Positions 1-7,236 of a DNA stretch of 12,050 bases are shown here, in pieces. Position 1 is the first letter of the stretch. The number at the start of each line of letters is the position of its first letter. The notes beneath the pieces were generated by a model. It saw only the letters and a list, made by a program, of their open reading frames with translations. It did not search any database and was not told the origin of the DNA. Source of the DNA: Bacteroidetes bacterium QH_10_64_37 (GTDB lineage Bacteria > Bacteroidota > Rhodothermia > Rhodothermales > Salinibacteraceae); contig PXSZ01000080.1 of the NCBI GenBank assembly GCA_003023105.1, positions 1 to 12,050 on the forward strand, read 5' to 3'. The translations under genes were made by a program, and so were the position numbers.

Positions 1-195
1 GCTACAGGGCTCGTTTGAGCGCCGTTCGTGCACGTCGACCACTGTGTCTCGACATCGGATCCATCCACCAAACAGGTTCGGAAGCACTAGATTTTTTCCA
101 CGTTGAAGGCAGTTGGGTTTGACGGCTGGACCTCCATCGAGGACAGGCAGGACCCGGAACACCGCTTCGAGCACCTGCAGGGCTCCGCGCACTTT

Positions 196-223
196 CTGCG
201 CAAAAACACTTCCTGCGCAAAAA
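196..223. repeat. Short direct repeat, two copies of CTGCGCAAAAA
   Basis: An 11-base sequence, CTGCGCAAAAA, occurs at 196-206 and again at 213-223, so the copies start 17 bases apart. They lie in the noncoding stretch downstream of the MFS gene. There is no hairpin with a U-run that would mark a terminator. The rest of 1-279 holds no gene I can recognise. The repeat may be chance or a trace of local duplication. Confidence 0.35.
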
Positions 224-279
224 GATGAAGGCGCATGGGCTTTCGTGAGGGAGAGAAATGGCGAGAAACCATCCGTCCG

Positions 280-1863
280 TCATTCATTCTGGATCTGTTG
301 GGTCTGGTATCCCCCCCTTCTCTGATCCTGAATGAACATCACCGCAAACACCGCGGCAATAACGAAGGCCACCGGCGCGAGCCACCAGAAGGACATTCGC
401 CCCCCATAGTTCTCTGCTGGACGCAGGATGCTGTAGGCCCTCTCCGTCAGCTTCTGCTCCTGCTCGAGGCCCAGGTCGTAGAGAGACCGAAGCGCGTTTC
501 CCACCAGGTTCCCCTCGAGTTCCCCTTCTTCCTGGTACTGAACCAGGGCCGCCTCAGCCTGGTTGACCACGCTGCGTACCTCCTCGGCGCGGTACCCGAG
601 TTCCGCCAGCGCCTCGGGATTCCCGGACGCGGCCTCCGCCTTCTCGGCGTACTTTGGAAAGCGCTCCTCGACGGTCTTCAGAATCTTCACCGTCTTCTGC
701 TCGGGCAGGGCCTCCGGCAAATACCCATCGGCAATGTAGCCCATAATCGGCGCCGCGGCGCCCCCCGCGATAAAGCCGAAGCCAATCATGAGAACCATCC
801 CCAGCGAGCCGGCCCGCGGCAACTGCTCGCTGAGCAGCCCGACCATCGTCGGGAAGAAAAAGGCCACGCCCAACGCAAACACCGTCGCCGCCGCCATAAC
901 CGCGGTCGCGGTGGGCTCCAGCAGGGCAAACATGTACAGGCCTGTGCCGGTCACCAGCGACGCCCCCAACAGCATGCCGGTGGGCGAGAGTTTTTCAACG
1001 AACGGTCCGGCGAAAAACCGCAACAGCGCCATGATGCCGCTGATCCACGCCAGGATCAGGATGCCGTGGATCCCGGCCGCCTGAAGGACCTCCGGAATCC
1101 AGCGCATGGCCCCCATCTCCAGACTAAGCGTACCCAGCTTCAAGACTACCAACAGCCAGAACAGAGGGTGCGTGAGCGTATATCGGAACATCTCACGAAT
1201 GGGTACCCCGGCCCGCTCGCGCTCAGTCTCCGGGAGGGACTCGGGAAGCAGCAAGATCCCGTACGCGATCACCGGAATGTACACGATGGCCATCTGCCAT
1301 GTCCAATGCCCAATGTTTATAGGGCCTACGCCTCCCGCCTGGACCATCAGCCACCCAAGCACGCCCCCCACGACCATGCCTCCCGGGTAGAAGGCGTGAA
1401 AGCGATTGAGCATGATCGTCTTGTCCTCGGGATACAGCGACGCCACGAGCGGATTTCCAGTGACCTCAATCATGCCATTTCCGAAGCCCATCCCGATCGC
1501 CCCCAGAAACAGAATCCAAAAGGCCGCCGGAACGCCCGCAAATGGATACGCCGCCAAGAAGAGCGTCACCCCTACGAGGTGACCCCCGAACGCGCCAATC
1601 GCTCCGTTCTTTAGGCCAATTCGTTCGAGAAACGGCCCGATCAACAGAAGCGACACGCACATCCCCCACAGCGCCGCGCCCCCGATCAGCCCGACCTCAT
1701 AGTTGGTCAGAATAAACTCTGCCTTCAGCTGGTTCAGGATGTTGCTGACCAGCACGAAGGAAAAGGCCGTGGGCAAGAGGGCAAGGCACGTCCCTACAAA
1801 CACTCGAGTTCGGTTGATTCCTGCGAGCTTCTGGGTCTTCTGCTGCTGTACGTCGGACATCAT
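280..1863 (-). CDS. MFS transporter, fucose-permease-like, with inserted hydrophilic domain
   Basis: This 527-residue protein is an inner-membrane secondary carrier of the major facilitator superfamily. Hydrophobic segments run through residues 21-378 with a last one at about 491-511, fitting 12 helices. The segment around 121-145 (GMGFGNGMIEVTGNPLV) resembles the Asn-Pro helix of the fucose/glucose-galactose permease branch, so a sugar or related organic solute driven by protons or sodium is a reasonable guess. The substrate cannot be read from sequence. About 110 charged, probably helical residues (380-490) sit between helices 11 and 12, where typical carriers have a short loop; this explains the length above the usual 400-450. 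The gene starts with two successive ATG codons (1861-1863 and 1858-1860), and no clear ribosome binding site is visible. It is separated from the upstream gene by 311 bases and is probably its own transcription unit. Confidence 0.9.
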   Translation of the reverse strand: MMSDVQQQKTQKLAGINRTRVFVGTCLALLPTAFSFVLVSNILNQLKAEFILTNYEVGLIGGAALWGMCVSLLLIGPFLERIGLKNGAIGAFGGHLVGVTLFLAAYPFAGVPAAFWILFLGAIGMGFGNGMIEVTGNPLVASLYPEDKTIMLNRFHAFYPGGMVVGGVLGWLMVQAGGVGPINIGHWTWQMAIVYIPVIAYGILLLPESLPETERERAGVPIREMFRYTLTHPLFWLLVVLKLGTLSLEMGAMRWIPEVLQAAGIHGILILAWISGIMALLRFFAGPFVEKLSPTGMLLGASLVTGTGLYMFALLEPTATAVMAAATVFALGVAFFFPTMVGLLSEQLPRAGSLGMVLMIGFGFIAGGAAAPIMGYIADGYLPEALPEQKTVKILKTVEERFPKYAEKAEAASGNPEALAELGYRAEEVRSVVNQAEAALVQYQEEGELEGNLVGNALRSLYDLGLEQEQKLTERAYSILRPAENYGGRMSFWWLAPVAFVIAAVFAVMFIQDQRRGGYQTQQIQNE

Positions 1864-2174
1864 TCGTGAGGACTTCTTGGAATTGATGCCAATTCGATAT
1901 TAAAAATACAGGCCCGGTTGGCTTTGGTAGAATAAAAGTGAGACAACACAAATACAAGCTTGATTTCCGATATAGAACCGTCGATCCGAAGGGATATCTC
2001 TCGTCGGCAGCTCTTCCTCGCTCGACGCGCTGCACCGCCTCCCCGCCGCCCGTGACGAGTTCGAGAAAGCCGACTTGTTGGAGGCGTAGCGCCCCTTTGT
2101 ACGGGAATCCGCATACAGCCCAGTTACGGTTCTTCAATGGACGAAATCCGCGTTGAAATGCCGAGAGAGTCCGC
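1864..2174. other. Intergenic region, AT-rich in part, with possible gene relict
   Basis: These 311 bases separate the giant outer-membrane protein gene from the MFS gene, both on the minus strand. Bases from about 1890 to 1980 are clearly AT-richer than the surroundings, as expected for a promoter region of the MFS gene. The remainder (about 1976-2160) is GC-rich and coding-like in texture, but no start codon or recognised protein was found. No clear hairpin terminator was seen after the stop codon at 2175-2177. Confidence 0.6.
1929..1957 (-). promoter_or_regulatory. Candidate sigma70-like promoter for the MFS gene
   Basis: Reading the minus strand, TTGTAT (plus coordinates 1952-1957) is followed after 17 bases by TATTCT (1929-1934), a fair -35/-10 pair in an AT-rich patch. 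It would leave a leader of roughly 60 bases before the ATG at 1863. The Bacteroidota-type TAnnTTTG box was looked for and not found in good form. The match is inexact and the patch is AT-rich, so chance is a real possibility. Confidence 0.3.
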
Positions 2175-5100
2175 TTAAAAGGACGCACTCACCTGCACGC
2201 GGACGGTGTGGATCGGGTCGGTCGTAGCGGGGGCGCGGCCGTCGTAGTTCACCGTGGCCTGGAGGTTGTCCGTCAACGTGTACTGCCCCTGCAGGCCCCA
2301 CAGCAGCGAGGTGCCAGGGCCCCGCCCGTCCGTCAGCTCAAACTGGGCCCGGCCGACGGCCGCGCCGTTGAGATCGACACGCGCGAGCTCCGTATTGGCA
2401 GTGAGCCGCAGCCGCCCGGCGCGGCGCCACGTCAACTCGAGTGGGATTTTCAAAAGGTCGGCCCGTCGCCCTTTCGCGCGGTCTCGCTTCTGCGCATAGG
2501 CGCCGGACAGGGTGACGTCGAGGCTCCGTCCCGGCTGGTAGGAAACACTCGGCCGAACTCGAAGCGTCCGAATGTTGTAGCTGCGGGCCTCGGCGAAGGC
2601 CTCGCTCTGCACCCGGTCGCGCTCGGCCGTCCCTGTCACCGTCAGTCCCCAGGTCGAGGCCGGACGGACCTGCCCCTCCACTGTCCACCGGTTCAGGAAC
2701 TGCCGCTCGGACCCCGCCGCTCGCTCCGTGAGGCCGCGCACCTGACGCCACGTAGCGTCGACCCCGTACGCCCGCTGGGTGCGAAAGACTTCTACGCGCT
2801 GTTCGAGCTGGAGGGACCCGTCAATCGTGCGCCCCGGCTGCCGAAAGCGAGCCAAGTTTAGCTGATAGATCTCGGCGGGACGGTCCGTCTGGCTCTGCTC
2901 CTGCACCTCGACCCGCGTCTCGGTCGTCACCCGGCTGAGCCATTCTTTCCACCAGACGTCGCCGTCTCGCCACAACAGCCGGGGACGAAGCGTGAGGCGG
3001 GAGTGGGCCTGCAGGTCGACCACCGATTCGAGCGTATCGGAGGGAACAAACCGCTGCACGTAGGTGCCCTCGTTCGGCGTGGTTTCGGGGACGAACTCGT
3101 CGAGTTGTTGCACGCCGTCCTCGTTCTCGTCCCGCCAGACAAATTGGCCCCGCCCGGGGGTGGTCTGCACGTAGATCTCCCGCTGAATCGGCGTCCGTTC
3201 GGTGGCGGCATCGTAAAACAGCCGCGCGTCGACCGCCCGATCCAGCGGCCGGGCCTGGCCCTCGACCCGCAAAATGACGGACTCCGTGTCCCGTCGTCGC
3301 TCGTTGCGTCGGAAGTAGTCGGTGACCTGCCGGCTCCGAAGCCCCCCCTGCACGGAGGTCCGGTACGGCCCCTGCGGATCGTAGGTCAGCTCCGTCTGAG
3401 CCGTCCACGCGCGGGACGCGTCCCGAAACGAGCCCGCCGCCGCCCCGTCCTCCGTGCGGTACTCCAGGCTGCCGGTGGCCCGTACCGGTCCGCGCTCGTA
3501 CGACACACCGGGGCGCAGCTCCAGGAACCGAAACGAGTCGGTGGTGAGACTGTCCGTGCCGCGCACCTGCTGGCGGCGCCGCTCACGTTCGACCTTGAAC
3601 CGAGGCACCAGGTGACCGCCGAGGAGGGGCTGCCGAATCGTGCCGTCCTGTCGCAGCCAGAAGCCGTCGATCTGCGCGGGCCGGTCGAGGCTGGTGATGG
3701 AAACGGTGCGGAGCGAAAGCCGGGGCCATCCCGTCTCCTGGATCGAGAGGCGTCCCCGGCGTCGCCACGCCTCGAACGCCGAGCCCACGTTCAACCGACC
3801 GAGCCCGGCTTTCAGGGTCGATCCGCCGCCCCAATCGAGGGTGAGCGTCCCCTCATCCACCGTCTCGCCTCCACGGTCGCGGAGGCGGGCCGGGAGGTCC
3901 GATCCGCCGCGAGAAAGGTTCCACCGCCGCCCGTACTCGATGGGGCGCGTCTGGTCGAACGTCACGAAATTCTGCCCTCGCCGGCGCCGCCGGACCTGCC
4001 CCGAGATCGTGCCAAGGGACACTGCGCCCGCCTCCAAGGACAGCGGGTCGAGCCGAGCGCCCACCGAGTACGCCCGCCCCCGGTCATTTTGGGAATCGAG
4101 ACCCGAAAAGCGGTTTTGATCGTTCAGCGACTGCGCCCACTCGCCCGACACCACAACGCCCGGGACCGGCTCGACCGACCCCGTCAGATCCACCAGGCGC
4201 TGCCTCGTGGGCGCCGGGAGCGGATTTGTGGGCGAATAGGCGCCGTCTCCCTCCCCCACGTACTCGTAGACGACCCCATTGGTCTTCTGCCCGGCGCGCT
4301 GGTACGCCCCGTTTCCCGACCCCACTCGCGTAAATCGCACCCGGAAGACCGGCGTCCCCGGCGACGGGGCGTCGTCCAGAGCAACGAAAATTGTGTCCTG
4401 CCCCCCGTTCGGGGATGTGACCGGCTCCCGTCGATAGTGCACAAACGGGGCCTCCGGATCGAACTCGACGCGTCGCGCGCCGCTCCGCACTGCCTGCTCG
4501 TCCCCCGCCCGGACGAGGCGCAAGGAATCCCGACGCGACAGGTCGAACGCGGTCTGGAAATTCCGTCCATCGGCCTGACGCACGACGGTGGTCCCCACAT
4601 TGAGCCGGGAGTCGCCGTCCTCCCCTCGCCAAGCCCCCGCCGTGGCGCGGCCTCCCACCAGCGTCCGCGTGAACTGGGTGGTCGAGTACTGAAACTCGAC
4701 GGTAATGCGCCGGTCATCGGTGATGAGGCGGTTCGGAGTAAAAGTGATTTCGGCCTGGGTGTAGTCGATGACGTAATCCTCCGTCCGTCCCCGCGTGAGG
4801 CGCTGTCCATCGAGGTAGACGCGCTCCGATCCCGCGATGACGATAATGGTCTCCTCCCCGTTTTTGCCGCGCAACCGGTACGGTCCCTGCACGCCGTCGA
4901 TGGGCTCGATGTCCTGCGTGCGAAACTGCCCCCGGCTCACCGCCCCGAACGCCGTGACGTCTCCCTCGGCCAAGCCCGCACTCGACGCGAGGCTCTGGGT
5001 GTTGATCGCCGCCCCCTGTACCTTCTGCGTAAACTGGCCGAACGTGCCCCCGTCGAGGTTCACGTCCACGTCGCCGAGGCGGGCCGTGCCCTGCGGCGCG

Positions 5101-5843
5101 TCGATCTCTAAAAATACGCGGTCGAACTCCTGGAGGCGCTGGGTCGTGCCCTCCGGCTGAATGGGCGTATTCTCGTCGGTAAGGAGGGCGCGGACGAACA
5201 CGCTGTCGGCCACCTCCCCCTGCAGCTGCATGCGCAGCCCCGACTCCACGCTCACGTCGCGCTGTGTGCCCCCCACGACGCCCCGCGAGATGGAGCCGCT
5301 GCGCTGGATGTCGATGCCCTCGAAGGGGTCGAAGCCGGTCGACGCGGAATCTTCCTCCTCGACGACCGCCACGGTGGCCGAGTCCGCCGTCACGCTCGTG
5401 TCGGGCGCCCGCCGGCGGTACACGTCGTCGAAGGCGAACGGGTACGTGCGGTAGTTGGCAAAGAGCGTGTCGCGCGCCCCGATAAGGTCGTCCCGATGCA
5501 CCCAGAGACGGCCGCTTCGCGCGTCGAGTCGGTACTCGGCGGTGTCGAGCCGCGTCGACCCGACCCAAATCGTCTCACTGCCCGGCAGCACGAAGGGCCG
5601 CAGCTGATAGGGCTGCGGCTGGAAGGTGTCAATCGTGTCCCGGTGGCGGCCGAGATCCGACAGGACGCGGGTCGTGTCTCGACGGTGCCGACGGCAGTCG
5701 GCATCGACCACCGACGGTAGTCGGGACTTCGGCCGGTCGGGACACGACCGCTGTCGGTCCTGGGCCGCCGCTTTTCCGACGAAAAGAACTCCCCCCACCC
5801 CGCACAGGAGAAGCATCCGGACGATCAACGCTGAACGACGCAC
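2175..5843 (-). CDS. Very large outer-membrane beta-barrel-type protein, uncharacterised family
   Basis: From the chosen GTG start the protein has 1222 residues. Residues 1-27 form a clean signal peptide: a basic start VRRSALIVR, a hydrophobic core, then KAAA before QD. The frame is open up to an ATG at 5990, but that start would place 49 basic, Cys-containing residues before the signal, so GTG at 5843 is preferred; ATG at 5816 would lack the basic end. Motifs typical of a common unnamed Bacteroidota/Ignavibacteria envelope family are visible: SGSISRG (182-188), TDENTPIQPEGTTQ (222-235), GSERVYLDG (338-346) and DYVIDY with ITFTPN (356-371). The long C-terminal part alternates polar and hydrophobic residues like barrel strands and ends in Phe, the usual outer-membrane protein terminus. 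Residues 905-916 form an EF-hand-like calcium loop. No function is known to me. The divergent neighbour is a small coiled-coil gene, and downstream lies the MFS gene. Confidence 0.85.
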   Translation of the reverse strand: MRRSALIVRMLLLCGVGGVLFVGKAAAQDRQRSCPDRPKSRLPSVVDADCRRHRRDTTRVLSDLGRHRDTIDTFQPQPYQLRPFVLPGSETIWVGSTRLDTAEYRLDARSGRLWVHRDDLIGARDTLFANYRTYPFAFDDVYRRRAPDTSVTADSATVAVVEEEDSASTGFDPFEGIDIQRSGSISRGVVGGTQRDVSVESGLRMQLQGEVADSVFVRALLTDENTPIQPEGTTQRLQEFDRVFLEIDAPQGTARLGDVDVNLDGGTFGQFTQKVQGAAINTQSLASSAGLAEGDVTAFGAVSRGQFRTQDIEPIDGVQGPYRLRGKNGEETIIVIAGSERVYLDGQRLTRGRTEDYVIDYTQAEITFTPNRLITDDRRITVEFQYSTTQFTRTLVGGRATAGAWRGEDGDSRLNVGTTVVRQADGRNFQTAFDLSRRDSLRLVRAGDEQAVRSGARRVEFDPEAPFVHYRREPVTSPNGGQDTIFVALDDAPSPGTPVFRVRFTRVGSGNGAYQRAGQKTNGVVYEYVGEGDGAYSPTNPLPAPTRQRLVDLTGSVEPVPGVVVSGEWAQSLNDQNRFSGLDSQNDRGRAYSVGARLDPLSLEAGAVSLGTISGQVRRRRRGQNFVTFDQTRPIEYGRRWNLSRGGSDLPARLRDRGGETVDEGTLTLDWGGGSTLKAGLGRLNVGSAFEAWRRRGRLSIQETGWPRLSLRTVSITSLDRPAQIDGFWLRQDGTIRQPLLGGHLVPRFKVERERRRQQVRGTDSLTTDSFRFLELRPGVSYERGPVRATGSLEYRTEDGAAAGSFRDASRAWTAQTELTYDPQGPYRTSVQGGLRSRQVTDYFRRNERRRDTESVILRVEGQARPLDRAVDARLFYDAATERTPIQREIYVQTTPGRGQFVWRDENEDGVQQLDEFVPETTPNEGTYVQRFVPSDTLESVVDLQAHSRLTLRPRLLWRDGDVWWKEWLSRVTTETRVEVQEQSQTDRPAEIYQLNLARFRQPGRTIDGSLQLEQRVEVFRTQRAYGVDATWRQVRGLTERAAGSERQFLNRWTVEGQVRPASTWGLTVTGTAERDRVQSEAFAEARSYNIRTLRVRPSVSYQPGRSLDVTLSGAYAQKRDRAKGRRADLLKIPLELTWRRAGRLRLTANTELARVDLNGAAVGRAQFELTDGRGPGTSLLWGLQGQYTLTDNLQATVNYDGRAPATTDPIHTVRVQVSASF

Positions 5844-6078
5844 AGAGACGGGAATCCGACAGACACTGGTGGGACGACATCGGGAGAGCCCCCGGATTGC
5901 AGTCACACAAACATTCAGGCAGAGCGGACGATCCCGATCCTGCATCGGCCGAGGGCCGAACCTTCTCCATAATCGGTCAAGAAATGGCAATGAGAAGGCG
6001 CCTCCGCACCTTTCAGAAGTAGACGGAACGTCTCCGCTCGACGAGCGCTTCGAGCAAATCGACGCACGGTTGGGCCGA

Positions 6079-6291
6079 ATGGACGAGCGTTTCGAACGGA
6101 AATTCGATCAGATAAACCAGCGCTTCAACCAACTCGATCAGCGGCGTGACGACCAGAGTTCGCAGTTCAACGAGCGTATCGATCGTCTGCACGAGCAAAT
6201 GCGCGTGATGATGCGGGGGACCGTGGGCACCATTGCGCTGTTCGGTACGATCGTAACCGTGCTGCTCGCCATCGCGCAATTTGGCGGATGA
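6079..6291 (+). CDS. Small coiled-coil protein with C-terminal membrane helix; start uncertain
   Basis: From the first in-frame ATG the product is 70 residues. It has a highly charged helix rich in Arg, Asp, Gln and Phe with coiled-coil spacing (MDERFERKFDQINQRFNQLD and on to about residue 45), then one hydrophobic segment at about 49-67 and a Gly-Gly end. This layout suggests a membrane-anchored helical bundle with the coil on one side of the membrane. The specific role is unknown. The same coiled-coil pattern continues upstream in frame (LDERFEQIDARLGR, about 6037-6078), so the real protein probably begins earlier. However, no good in-frame ATG, GTG or TTG lies between about 5870 and 6069; TTG at 6070 is the nearest. 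The true start may be a rare codon, or the 5' end may be damaged. It converges on the NHL gene, with 12 bases between the stops. Confidence 0.55.
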   Translation: MDERFERKFDQINQRFNQLDQRRDDQSSQFNERIDRLHEQMRVMMRGTVGTIALFGTIVTVLLAIAQFGG

Positions 6292-6303
6292 GGCGAACGG
6301 ACC

Positions 6304-7203
6304 TCACCACCCTTTCCGTCGGAGGAGACGCGTCGCGGTGAGCAGGTACACGCGGCCTTCGTGCAGGGCCACGTCCACGAGGGGCTCTGTGAGAGTGACC
6401 GCGTGCTCGGCCACGAGGCCGTCTCGGCGATCCCAGACGAGGACCCGCTCGGCACAGACGATGACGAGGCGACCGCGGTGAACGGTGAGTGCGCCGACGG
6501 TGGGAAGGGGCGGCAGGGAGACGCGCCGCAGAAACGTGCCGAAGGTATCGTACATCAGCACGGCTCCCCTCTCTCTATCGGCCACGTAGACCCGCTTGGC
6601 GTCCCCCACCGCAAGGGCGACCGGGTCTTGAAGCCGACCGTCTCCGGCCTCGCTAATTCGCCCCGACCGGCCGAGGTCGCTCCACGCCAGAAGCTGCCGG
6701 GTGCGCTCGTCAAGAACGAAAAGAGTCCCTTCGTCGTCCCGCGCCACCGCGATGGGGCGGCCGTCCCCCTGCACGGCCCCGCCGTCTCGACCGTCTTCGA
6801 AGTTCCACGTGTTGCCGCTTTGCCGGTTGGAAGGCCCGATGGGTAGCGACTCGAGGTACTGCCCCTCCTCCGAAAAGCGCTGCACGCGGCCGTTGTAGGT
6901 GTCGGCGACGATGAGGATTTGTCCGTTCGTGGGGTCCACGTCGGAGGGTGTGTCAAACGCTCCGGCGCGCGTCCCCGAGCCGCCGAGGACCATCTGCCGC
7001 GTGCCGTTGGGGCCGAGGACCTCCACCACGTCGCGCGCCGCGTCGGCCACGTAGAGCCGATCTCGGGGATCGACCGCCAGGGCCTGCGCATCGCCAAACG
7101 TCGCCAGGACTGTGCCCCGAACCGGCGTCTGGGCAGGAGCCTCTGGTACGATGGTTCCCAGCAATATTCCCAGGACGAGTAGAAGTTTTACTTTAGCAAC
7201 CAT
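6304..7203 (-). CDS. Secreted NHL-repeat six-bladed beta-propeller protein
   Basis: The protein has 299 residues. A signal peptide is plain: MVAKVKLLLVLGILLG, then a cut near APAQ (residues 22-25). What follows is a string of about six NHL/YWTD-like blades, each with a pattern of small hydrophobic strand, Asp or Gly turn, then (V/L)(Y/F)VAD or VLD. Clear examples are LAVDPRDRLYVADAARDVV, ILIVADTYNGRVQRF, GTLFVLDERTRQLLAW and RVYVADRERGAVLMYD. NHL propellers are usually binding or scaffold modules; some have lyase or other activity, but no catalytic residues can be assigned here. The mature protein should lie in the periplasm or outside the cell. It begins 33 bases after the purD stop on the same strand and is probably transcribed with it, although a functional link to purines is not evident. 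Confidence 0.85.
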   Translation of the reverse strand: MVAKVKLLLVLGILLGTIVPEAPAQTPVRGTVLATFGDAQALAVDPRDRLYVADAARDVVEVLGPNGTRQMVLGGSGTRAGAFDTPSDVDPTNGQILIVADTYNGRVQRFSEEGQYLESLPIGPSNRQSGNTWNFEDGRDGGAVQGDGRPIAVARDDEGTLFVLDERTRQLLAWSDLGRSGRISEAGDGRLQDPVALAVGDAKRVYVADRERGAVLMYDTFGTFLRRVSLPPLPTVGALTVHRGRLVIVCAERVLVWDRRDGLVAEHAVTLTEPLVDVALHEGRVYLLTATRLLRRKGW

Positions 7204-7236
7204 GAACGACCGAGGTAGTGCGGAAAATGACCTTCC

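Noticed and set aside
235..1614. A 459-residue plus-strand open frame opposite the MFS gene
   Set aside because: The composition is His/Arg/Gln-rich and low in hydrophobic residues, and it mirrors the membrane-helix codons of the real minus-strand gene.
3003..5111. A 702-residue plus-strand open frame opposite the giant outer-membrane protein gene
   Set aside because: It is Arg/Pro/Leu-rich with no domain or signal and lies wholly antisense to a gene with clear motifs. Long antisense frames are expected in GC-rich coding DNA.
6289..6306. Inverted repeat TGAGG...CCTCA between the convergent genes, as a terminator
   Set aside because: The stem is only 5 bases and includes the two TGA stop codons themselves. 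No U-run follows on either strand.
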